Part shown: in pieces, positions 49,716-61,420 of the stretch
Numbering within the stretch: the first letter of the stretch is position 1
Layout: each line of letters opens with the position of its first letter
Source: Eledone cirrhosa
Lineage: Eukaryota; Mollusca; Cephalopoda; Octopoda; Eledonidae
Length of the DNA: 64,000 bases
Reading direction: 5' to 3'
NCBI GenBank assembly: GCA_964016885.1
Contig: OZ024744.1
Span: forward strand, 23,792,798-23,856,797
The notes under the pieces: generated by a model
Databases searched by the model: none
Seen by the model: only the letters and a program-made list of their open reading frames with translations
What the model was told of the DNA's origin: nothing
Program-made: the position numbers and the translations under genes

Positions 49716-51062
49716 TTTATCAACAGTTCAACCTTAAGAACTGACTCATTTTAACAACAGTTGAATCTTCAAATATAACTCGTTTTAACAACAGTTGAAT
49801 CTTAAGAACTGACTCGTTTTAACAACAGCTGAATCTTAAGATAAAACTCGTTTTAACAACAGTTGAATCTTAAGAACTGACTCGTTTTATCAACAGTTCA
49901 ACCTTAAGAACTGACTCATTTTAACAACAGTTGAATCTTCAAATAAAACTCGTTTTAACAACAGTTGAATCTTAAGAACTGATTCGTGTTAACAACAGCT
50001 GAATCTTAAGATAAACTCGTTTTAACAACAGTTGAATCTTAAGATAAAACTCGTTTTAACAACAGTTGAATCTTAAGAACTGACTCGTTTTAACAACAGC
50101 TGAATTTTAAGATAAACTCGTTTTAACAACAGTTGAATCTTAAGAACTGACTCGTTTTAACATCAGCTAAATCTTAAGATAAAACTCGTTTTAACAACAG
50201 TTGAATCTTAAGAACTAACTCGTGTTAACAACAGTTGAATCTTAAGATAAAACTCGTTTTAACAACAGTTGAATCTTAAGAACTGTCTCGTTTTAACAAC
50301 AGTTGAATCTTAAGAACTGACTCGTTTTAACAACAGTTGAATCTTATGATAAAACTCTTTTTAACAACAGTTGAATCTTAAGATAAAACTCGTTTTAACA
50401 ACAGTTGAATCTTAAGAACTGACTCGTTTTAACAACAGTTTAATCTTAAGAACTGACTCGTTTTATAAACAGTTCAACCTTAAGAACTGACTCGTTTTAA
50501 CAACAGTTGAATCTTCAAATAAAAGTCGTTTTAACAACAGTTGAATATTAAGAACTGACTCGTTTTAACAGCAGTTGAATCTTAATATAAAACTCGTTTT
50601 AACAACAGTTGAATCTTAAGAACTGACTCGTTTTAATAACAGTTGAATCTTAAGATAAAACTCGTTTTAACAACAGTTGAATCTTAATAACTGACTCGTT
50701 TTATCAACAGTTCAACCTTAAGAACTGACTCATTTTAACAACATTTGAATCTTCAAATAAAACTCGTTTTAACAACAGTTGAATGTTAAGAACTGATTCG
50801 TTTTAACAACAGCTGAATCTTAAGATAAACTCGTTTTAACAACAGTTGAATCTTAAGATAAACCTCGTTTTAACAACAGTTTAATCTTAAGAACTGACTC
50901 GTTTTAACAACAGTTGAATCTTAAGATAAAATTCGTTTTAACAACAGTTGAATCTTAAGAACTGATTCGTTTTAACAACAGTTCAAACTTAAGAACTGAC
51001 TCGTTTTAACAACAGTTGAATCTTAAGATAAAACTCGTTTTAACAACAGTTGAATCTTAAGA
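49716..51062. repeat. Satellite matching 60.4-61.4 kb at offset about 10.2 kb
   Basis: From about 50.22 kb this stretch aligns with about 60.43 kb onward: ACTGTCTCG 50282 / 60504, offset 10222. They share GTGTTAACAAC, TTATGATAAAACTCTTTTT, TTTAACAGCAG and AATATAAAACTCG. Four monomers containing TTCGTATTAAC (about 61285-61330) are present only in the right copy, so the offset is 10358 at the next ACTGTCTCG (51063 / 61421). The 49.7-50.2 kb part is ordinary A-B satellite with D cassettes. Confidence 0.7.
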
Positions 51063-54000
51063 ACTGTCTCGTTTTAACAACAGTTGAATCTTAAGAACTG
51101 ACTCGTTTTAACAACAGTTGAATCTTATGATAAAACTCGTTTTAACAACAGTTGAATCTTAAGAACTGACTCGTTTTAACAACAGTTGAATCTTAAGATA
51201 AAACTCGTTTTAACAACAGTTGAATCTTAAGAACTGACTCGTTTAACAACAGTTTAATCTTAAGAACTGACTCGTTTTATAAACAGTTCAACCTTAAGAA
51301 CTGACTCGTTTTAACAACAGTTGAATCTTCAAATAAAACTCGTTTTAGCAACAGTTGAATCTTAAGAACTGACTCGTTTTAATAACAGTTGAATCTTAAG
51401 ATAAAACTCGTTTTAACAACAGTTGAATCTTAAGAACTGACTCGTTTTAACAACAGCTGAATTTTAAGATAAAACTCGTTTTAACAACAGTTGAATCTTA
51501 ATAACTGACTCGTTTTATCAACAGTTCAACCTTAAGAACTGACTCATTTTAACAACATTTGAATCTTCAAATAAAACTCGTTTTAACAACAGTTGAATGT
51601 TAAGAACTGATTCGTTTTAACAACAGCTGAATCCTAAGATAAACTCGTTTTAACAACAGTTGAATCTTAAGATAAACCTCGTTTTAACAACAGTTTAATC
51701 TTAAGAACTGACTCGTTTTAACAACAGTTGAATCTTAAGATAAAATTCGTTTTAACAACAGTTGAATCTTAAGAACTGATTCGTTTTAACAACAGTTCAA
51801 ACTTAAGAACTGACTCGTTTTAACAACAGTTGAATCTTAAGATAAAACTCGTTTTAACAACAGTTGAATCTTAAGAACTGATTCGTATTAACAACAGTTG
51901 AATATTAAGATAAAACTCGTTTTAACAACAGTTAAATCTTAAGAACTGTCTCGTTTTAACAATAGTTGAATCTTAAGAACTGACTCGTTTTAACAACAGT
52001 TGAATCTTATGATAAAACTCGTTTTAACAACAGTTGAATCTTAACAACTGACTCGTTTTAACAACAGTTGAATCTTAAGAACTGACTCGTTTTATAAACA
52101 GTTCAACCTTAAGAACTGACTCGTTTTAACAACAGTTGAATCTTCAAATAAAACTCGTTTTAACAACAGTTGAATATTAAGAACTGACTCGTTTTAACAG
52201 CAGTTGAATCTTAATATAAAACTCGTTTTAACAACAGTTGAATCTTAAGATAAAACTTGTTTTAACAACAGTTGAATCGTAAGAACTGACTCGTTTTAAT
52301 AACAGTTGAATCTTAAGATAGAACTCGTTTTAACAACAGTTGAATCTTAAGAACTGACTCGTTTTAACAACAGCTGAATTTTAAGATAAAACTCGTTTTA
52401 ACAACAGTTGAATCTTAAGAACTGACTCGTTTTATCAACAGTTCAACCTTAAGAACTGACTCATTTTAACAACAGTTGAATCTTCAAATAAAACTCGTTT
52501 TAACAACAGTTGAATGTTAAGAACTGAATCGTTTTAACAACAGCTGAATCTTAAGATAAACTCGTTTTAACAACAGTTGAATCTTAAGATAAACCTCGTT
52601 TTAACATCAGTTTAATCTTAAGAACTGAATCGTTTTAACAACAGTTGAATCTTAAGATAAAATTCGTTTTAACAATAGTTGAATCTTAAGAACTGATTCG
52701 TTTTAACAACAGTTCAAACTTAAGAACTGACTCGTTTTAACAACAGCTGAATCTTAAGAACTGATTCGTATTAACAACAGCTGAATCTTAAGATAAACTC
52801 GTTTTAACAACAGTTGAATCTTAAGATAAAACTCGTTTTAACTACAGTTGAATCTTAAGAACTGACTCGTTTTAACAACAGCTGAATCTTAAGATAAACC
52901 TCGTTTTAACAACAGTTGTATCTTAAGAACTGATTCGTTTTAACAACAGATGAATCTTAAGATAAACCTCGTTTTAACAACAGTTGAATCTTGAGAACTG
53001 GCTCGTTTAAACAACAGTTGAATCTTAAGATAAAACTCGTTTTAACAACAGTTGAATCTTAAGAACTGACTCGTTTTAACAACAGTTGAATCTTAAGATA
53101 AAACTCGTTTTAACAACAGTTGAATCTTAAGAACTGACTCGTTTTAACAACAGCTGAATCTTAAGATAAAACTCGTATTAACAACAGTTGAATCTTAAGA
53201 ACTGACTCGTTTTATCAACAGTTCAACCTTAAGAACTGACTCGTTTTAACAACAGTTGAATCTTCAAATAAAACTCGTTTTAACAACAGTTGAATCTAAA
53301 GAACTGACTCGTTTTAACAACAGTTGAATCTTAAGATAAAACTCGTTTTAACAACAGTTGAATCTTGAGAACTGGCTCGTTTAAACAACAGTTGAATCTT
53401 AAGAACTGACTCGTTTTAACAACAGTTGAATCTTAAGAACTGACTCGTTTTAACAACAGTTGAATCTTAAGATAAAACTCGTTTTAACAACAGTTGAATC
53501 TTAAGAACTGACTCGTTTTAACAACAGCTGAATCTTAAGATAAAACTCGTATTAACAACAGTTGAATCTTAAGAACTGACTCGTTTTATCAACAGTTCAA
53601 CCTTAAGAACTGACTCGTTTTAACAACAGTTGAATCTTCAAATAAAACTCGTTTTAACAACAGTTGAATCTAAAGAACTGACTCGTTTTAACAACAGCTG
53701 AATATTAAGATTAAACTCGTTTTAACAACAGTTGAATCTTAAGGCAAAACCCGTTTTAACAACAGTTCAATCTTAAGAACTTTCTCGTTTTAACAACAGT
53801 TGAATCTTAAGATAAACCTCGTTTTAACAACAGTTTAATCTTAAGAACTGACTCGTTTTAACAACAGTTGAATCCTAAGATAAAATTCGTTTTAACAACA
53901 GTTGAATCTTAAGAACTGACTCGTTTTATAAACAGTTCAACCTAAAGAACTGACTCGTTTTAACAACTGTTGAATCTTCAAATAAAACTCGTTTTAACGA

Positions 54001-56394
54001 CAGTTGAATATTAAGAACTGACTCGTTTTAACAGCAGTTGAATCTTAATCTAAAACTCGTTTTAATAACAGTTGAATCTTAAGATAAAACTCGTTTTAAC
54101 AACAGTTTAATCTTAAGAACTGACTCGTTTTAACAACAGTTGAATTTTAAGATAAAACTCGTTTTAACAACAGTTGAATCTTAAGAACTGACTCGTTTTA
54201 TCAACAGTTCAACCTTAAGAACTGACTCATTTTAACAAAAGTTGAATCTTCAAATAAAACTCGTTTTAACAACAGTTCACTGTTAAGAACTAATTCGTTT
54301 TAACAACAGCTGAATCTGAAGATAAAACTCGTTTTAACAACAGTTGAATCTTAAGATAAAACTCGTTTTAACAACAGTTGAATCTTAAGAACTGACTCGT
54401 TTTAACAACAGCTGAATTTTAAGATAAAACTCGTTTTAACAACAGTTGAATCTTAAGAACTGACTCGTTTTATCAACAGTTCAACCTTAAGAACTGACTC
54501 ATTTTAACAAAAGTTGAATCTTAAAATAAAACTCGTTTTAACAACAGTTGAATCTTAAGAACTGACTCGTTTTAACAACAGTTGAATCTTAAGATAAAAC
54601 TCGTTTTAACAACAGTTGAATCTTAAGAACTGTCTCGTTTTAACAACAGTTGAATCTTAAGAACTAACTCGTTTTAACAACAGTTGAATCTTAAGAACTG
54701 ACTCGTTTTAACAACAGTTGAATCTTAAGAACTGACTCGATTTATAAACAGTTCAACCTTAAGAACTGACTCGTTTTAACAACAGTTGAATCTTCAAATA
54801 AAACTCGTTTTAACAACAGTTGAATATTAAGAACTGACTCGTTTTAACAGCAGTTGAATCTTAATATAAAACTCGTTTTAACAACAGTTGAATCTTAATA
54901 TAAAACTCGTTTTAACAACAGTTGAATCTTAAGAACTGACTCGTTTTAATAACAGTTGAATCTTAAGATAGAACTCGTTTTAACAACAGTTGAATCTTAA
55001 GAACTCACTCGTTTTATCAACAGTTCAACCTTAAGAACTGACTCATTTTAACAACAGTTGAATCTTCAAATAAAACTCGTTTTAACAACAGTTGAATCTT
55101 AAGAACTGATTCGTTTTAACAACAGCTGAATCTTAAGATAAACTCGTTTTAACAACAGTTGAATCTTAAGATAAAATTCGTTTTAACAACAGTTGAATCT
55201 TAAGAACTGACTCGTTTTAACATCAGCTAAATCTTAAGATAAAACTCGTTTTAACAACAGTTGAATCTTAAGAACTAACTCGTGTTAACAACAGTTGAAT
55301 CTTAAGATAAACCTCGTTTTAACAACAGTTTAATCTTAAGAACTGACTCGTTTTAACAACAGTTGAATCTTAAGATAAAATTCGTTTTAACAACAGTTGA
55401 ATCTTAAGAACTGATTCGTTTTAACAACAGTTCAAACTTAAGAACTGACTCGTTTTAACAACAGTTGAATCTTAAGATAAAACTCGTTTTAACAACAGTT
55501 GAATCTTAAGAACTGATTCGTATTAACAACAGTTGAATATTAAGATAAAACTCGTTTTAACAACAGTTAAATCTTAAGAACTGACTCGTTTTAACAACAG
55601 TTGAATCTTAAGATAAAACTCGTTTTAACAACAGTTGAATCTTAAGAACTGTCTCGTTTTAACAACAGTTGAATCTTAAGAACTGACTCGTTTTAACAAC
55701 AGTTGAATCTTATGATAAAACTCGTTTTAACAACAGTTGAATCTTAAGAACTGACTCGTTTTAACAACAGTTGAATCTTAAGATAAAACTCGTTTTAACA
55801 ACAGTTGAATCTTAAGAACTGACTCGTTTAACAACAGTTTAATCTTAAGAACTGACTCGTTTTATAAACAGTTCAACCTTAAGAACTGACTCGTTTTAAC
55901 AACAGTTGAATCTTCAAATAAAACTCGTTTTAGCAACAGTTGAATCTTAAGAACTGACTCGTTTTAATAACAGTTGAATCTTAAGATAAAACTCGTTTTA
56001 ACAACAGTTGAATCTTAAGAACTGACTCGTTTTAACAACAGTTGAATCTTAAGATAAACCTCGTTTTAACAACAGTTTAATCTTAAGAACTGACTCGTTT
56101 TAACAACAGTTGAATCTTAAGATAAAATTCGTTTTAACAACAGTTGAATCTTAAGAACTGATTCGTTTTAACAACAGTTCAAACTTAAGAACTGACTCGT
56201 TTTAACAACAGTTGAATCTTAAGATAAAACTCGTTTTAACAACAGTTGAATCTTAAGAACTGATTCGTATTAACAACAGTTGAATATTAAGATAAAACTC
56301 GTTTTAACAACAGTTAAATCTTAAGAACTGACTCGTTTTAACAACAGTTGAATCTTAAGATAAAACTCGTTTTAACAACAGTTGAATCTTAAGA
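51063..56394. repeat. Large HOR R1, 5,332 bp (157 monomers)
   Basis: Measured between equivalent ACTGTCTCG monomers. Aligned landmarks with the next copy at offset 5332 are GTTTAACAACAGTTTAATC (51241 / 56573), ACTGTCTCG with AACAATAG (51945 / 57277) and CTTGAGAACTGGCTCGTTTA (52991 / 58323). Internal private states include AAGGCAAAACCCG (about 53733; the other copies read AAGACAAAACCCG), AACAGTTCACTG (about 54272) and CTCGATTTATAAAC (about 54737). It contains the 747-bp tandem near its right end. Confidence 0.83.
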
Positions 56395-56799
56395 ACTGTC
56401 TCGTTTTAACAACAGTTGAATCTTAAGAACTGACTCGTTTTAACAACAGTTGAATCTTATGATAAAACTCGTTTTAACAACAGTTGAATCTTAAGAACTG
56501 ACTCGTTTTAACAACAGTTGAATGTTAAGATAAAACTCGTTTTAACAACAGTTGAATCTTAAGAACTGACTCGTTTAACAACAGTTTAATCTTAAGAACT
56601 GACTCGTTTTATAAACAGTTCAACCTTAAGAACTGACTCGTTTTAACAACAGTTGAATCTTCAAATAAAACTCGTTTTAGCAACAGTTGAATCTTAAGAA
56701 CTGACTCGTTTTAATAACAGTTGAATCTTAAGATAAAACTCGTTTTAACAACAGTTGAATCTTAAGAACTGACTCGTTTTAACAACAGCTGAATTTTAA
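55306..56799. repeat. 747-bp tandem duplication inside R1
   Basis: Two consecutive copies of a 22-monomer block: GATAAACCTCG (55306 / 56053), ACTGTCTCG (55648 / 56395), GACTCGTTTAACAAC (55821 / 56568). They look nearly identical; one visible difference is GAATCTTAAG near 55776 against GAATGTTAAG near 56523. Similarity stops at about 56787, where GCTGAATTTT replaces GTTGAATCTT. It is absent from the corresponding place in the next HOR copy. Confidence 0.83.
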
Positions 56800-59700
56800 G
56801 ATAAAACTCGTTTTAACAACAGTTGAATCTTAATAACTGACTCGTTTTATCAACAGTTCAACCTTAAGAACTGACTCATTTTAACAACATTTGAATCTTC
56901 AAATAAAACTCGTTTTAACAACAGTTGAATGTTAAGAACTGATTCGTTTTAACAACAGCTGAATCTTAAGATAAACTCGTTTTAACAACAGTTGAATCTT
57001 AAGATAAACCTCGTTTTAACAACAGTTTAATCTTAAGAACTGACTCGTTTTAACAACAGTTGAATCTTAAGATAAAATTCGTTTTAACAACAGTTGAATC
57101 TTAAGAACTGATTCGTTTTAACAACAGTTCAAACTTAAGAACTGACTCGTTTTAACAACAGTTGAATCTTAAGATAAAACTCGTTTTAACAACAGTTGAA
57201 TCTTAAGAACTGATTCGTATTAACAACAGTTGAATATTAAGATAAAACTCGTTTTAACAACAGTTAAATCTTAAGAACTGTCTCGTTTTAACAATAGTTG
57301 AATCTTAAGAACTGACTCGTTTTAACAACAGTTGAATCTTATGATAAAACTCGTTTTAACAACAGTTGAATCTTAAGAACTGACTCGTTTTAACAACAGT
57401 TGAATCTTAAGAACTGACTCGTTTTATAAACAGTTCAACCTTAAGAACTGACTCGTTTTAACAACAGTTGAATCTTCAAATAAAACTCGTTTTAACAACA
57501 GTTGAATATTAAGAACTGACTCGTTTTAACAGCAGTTGAATCTTAATATAAAACTCGTTTTAACAACAGTTGAATCTTAAGATAAAACTTGTTTTAACAA
57601 CAGTTGAATCGTAAGAACTGACTCGTTTTAATAACAGTTGAATCTTAAGATAGAACTCGTTTTAACAACAGTTGAATCTTAAGAACTGACTCGTTTTAAC
57701 AACAGCTGAATTTTAAGATAAAACTCGTTTTAACAACAGTTGAATCTTAAGAACTGACTCGTTTTATCAACAGTTCAACCTTAAGAACTGACTCATTTTA
57801 ATAACAGTTGAATCTTCAAATAAAACTCGTTTTAACAACAGTTCAATGTTAAGAACTGAATCGTTTTAACAACAGCTGAATCTTAAGATAAACTCGTTTT
57901 AACAACAGTTGAATCTTAAGATAAACCTCGTTTTAACATCAGTTTAATCTTAAGAACTGAATCGTTTTAACAACAGTTGAATCTTAAGATAAAATTCGTT
58001 TTAACAATAGTTGAATCTTAAGAACTGATTCGTTTTAACAACAGTTCAAACTTAAGAACTGACTCGTTTTAACAACAGCTGAATCTTAAGAACTGATTCG
58101 TATTAACAACAGCTGAATCTTAAGATAAACTCGTTTTAACAACAGTTGAATCTTAAGATAAAACTCGTTTTAACTACAGTTGAATCTTAAGAACTGACTC
58201 GTTTTAACAACAGCTGAATCTTAAGATAAACCTCGTTTTAACAACAGTTGTATCTTAAGAACTGATTCGTTTTAACAACAGATGAATCTTAAGATAAACC
58301 TCGTTTTAACAACAGTTGAATCTTGAGAACTGGCTCGTTTAAACAACAGTTGAATCTTAAGATAAAACTCGTTTTAACAACAGTTGAATCTTAAGAACTG
58401 ACTCGTTTTAACAACAGTTGAATATTAAGATAAAACTCGTTTTAACAACAGTTGAATCTTAAGAACTGACTCGTTTTAACAACAGCTGAATCTTAAGATA
58501 AAACTCGTATTAACAACAGTTGAATCTTAAGAACTGACTCGTTTTATCAACAGTTCAACCTTAAGAACTGACTCGTTTTAACAACAGTTGAATCTTCAAA
58601 TAAAACTCGTTTTAACAACAGTTGAATCTAAAGAACTGACTCGTTTTAACAACAGTTGAATCTTAAGATAAAACTCGTTTTAACAACAGTTGAATCTTGA
58701 GAACTGGCTCGTTTAAACAACAGTTGAATCTTAAGAACTGACTCGTTTTAACAACAGTTGAATCTTAAGAACTGACTCGTTTTAACAACAGTTGAATCTT
58801 AAGATAAAACTCGTTTTAACAACAGTTGAATCTTAAGAACTGACTCGTTTTAACAACAGCTGAATCTTAAGATAAAACTCGTATTAACAACAGTTGAATC
58901 TTAAGAACTGACTCGTTTTATCAACAGTTCAACCTTAAGAACTGACTCGTTTTAACAACAGTTGAATCTTCAAATAAAACTCGTTTTAACAACAGTTGAA
59001 TCTAAAGAACTGACTCGTTTTAACAACAGCTGAATCTTAAGATTAAACTCGTTTTAACAACAGTTGAATCTTAAGACAAAACCCGTTTTAACAACAGTTC
59101 AATCTTAAGAACTTTCTCGTTTTAACAACAGTTGAATCTTAAGATAAACCTCGTTTTAACAACAGTTTAATCTTAAGAACTGACTCGTTTTAACAACAGT
59201 TGAATCCTAAGATAAAATTCGTTTTAACAACAGTTGAATCTTAAGAACTGACTCGTTTTATAAACAGTTCAACCTAAAGAACTGACTCGTTTTAACAACT
59301 GTTGAATCTTCAAATAAAACTCGTTTTAACGACAGTTGAATATTAAGAACTGACTCGTTTTATCAACAGTTCAACCTTAAGAACTGACTCATTTTAACAA
59401 AAGTTGAATCTTCAAATAAAACTCGTTTTAACAACAGTTCACTGTTAAGAACTAATTCGTTTTAACAACAGCTGAATCTGAAGATAAAACTCGTTTTAAC
59501 AACAGTTGAATCTTAAGATAAAACTCGTTTTAACAACAGTTGAATCTTAAGAACTGACTCGTTTTAACAACAGCTGAATTTTAAGATAAAACTCGTTTTA
59601 ACAACAGTTGAATCTTAAGAACTGACTCGTTTTATCAACAGTTCAACCTTAAGAACTGACTCATTTTAACAAAAGTTGAATCTTAAAATAAAACTCGTTT

Positions 59701-61420
59701 TAACAACAGTTGAATCTTAAGAACTGACTCGTTTTAACAACAGTTGAATCTTAAGATAAAACTCGTTTTAACAACAGTTGAATCTTAAGAACTGTCTCGT
59801 TTTAACAACAGTTGAATCTTAAGAACTGACTCGTTTTAACAACAGTTGAATCTTAAGAACTGACTCGTTTTAACAACAGTTGAATCTTAAGAACTGACTC
59901 GATTTATAAACAGTTCAACCTTAAGAACTGACTCGTTTTAACAACAGTTGAATCTTCAAATAAAACTCGTTTTAACAACAGTTGAATATTAAGAACTGAC
60001 TCGTTTTAACAGCAGTTGAATCTTAATATAAAACTCGTTTTAACAACAGTTGAATCTTAATATAAAACTCGTTTTAACAACAGTTGAATCTTAAGAACTG
60101 ACTCGTTTTAATAACAGTTGAATCTTAAGATAGAACTCGTTTTAACAACAGTTGAATCTTAAGAACTCACTCGTTTTATCAACAGTTCAACCTTAAGAAC
60201 TGACTCATTTTAACAACAGTTGAATCTTCAAATAAAACTCGTTTTAACAACAGTTGAATCTTAAGAACTGATTCGTTTTAACAACAGCTGAATCTTAAGA
60301 TAAACTCGTTTTAACAACAGTTGAATCTTAAGATAAAATTCGTTTTAACAACAGTTGAATCTTAAGAACTGACTCGTTTTAACATCAGCTAAATCTTAAG
60401 ATAAAACTCGTTTTAACAACAGTTGAATCTTAAGAACTAACTCGTGTTAACAACAGTTGAATCTTAAGATAAAACTCGTTTTAACAACAGTTGAATCTTA
60501 AGAACTGTCTCGTTTTAACAACAGTTGAATCTTAAGAACTGACTCGTTTTAACAACAGTTGAATCTTATGATAAAACTCTTTTTAACAACAGTTGAATCT
60601 TAAGATAAAACTCGTTTTAACAACAGTTGAATCTTAAGAACTGACTCGTTTTAACAACAGTTTAATCTTAAGAACTGACTCGTTTTATAAACAGTTCAAC
60701 CTTAAGAACTGACTCGTTTTAACAACAGTTGAATCTTCAAATAAAACTCGTTTTAACAACAGTTGAATATTAAGAACTGACTCGTTTTAACAGCAGTTGA
60801 ATCTTAATATAAAACTCGTTTTAACAACAGTTGAATCTTAAGAACTGACTCGTTTTAATAACAGTTGAATCTTAAGATAAAACTCGTTTTAACAACAGTT
60901 GAATCTTAATAACTGACTCGTTTTATCAACAGTTCAACCTTAAGAACTGACTCATTTTAACAACATTTGAATCTTCAAATAAAACTCGTTTTAACAACAG
61001 TTGAATGTTAAGAACTGATTCGTTTTAACAACAGCTGAATCTTAAGATAAACTCGTTTTAACAACAGTTGAATCTTAAGATAAACCTCGTTTTAACAACA
61101 GTTTAATCTTAAGAACTGACTCGTTTTAACAACAGTTGAATCTTAAGATAAAATTCGTTTTAACAACAGTTGAATCTTAAGAACTGATTCGTTTTAACAA
61201 CAGTTCAAACTTAAGAACTGACTCGTTTTAACAACAGTTGAATCTTAAGATAAAACTCGTTTTAACAACAGTTGAATCTTAAGAACTGATTCGTATTAAC
61301 AACAGTTGAATATTAAGATAAAACTCGTTTTAACAACAGTTAAATCTTAAGAACTGACTCGTTTTAACAACAGTTGAATCTTAAGATAAAACTCGTTTTA
61401 ACAACAGTTGAATCTTAAGA
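56395..61420. repeat. Large HOR R2, 5,026 bp (148 monomers)
   Basis: Second copy of the large HOR, 306 bp (exactly nine monomers) shorter than R1. It lacks about 170 bp near 59360 (between TTGAATATTAAG and TTATCAACAG) relative to 54010-54190. From about 60.46 kb it follows the 50.2-51.0 kb version instead of 55.3 kb of R1. Offset to R1 is 5332 at its start and 5162 after the deletion (ACTGTCTCG 54630 / 59792). Confidence 0.83.
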
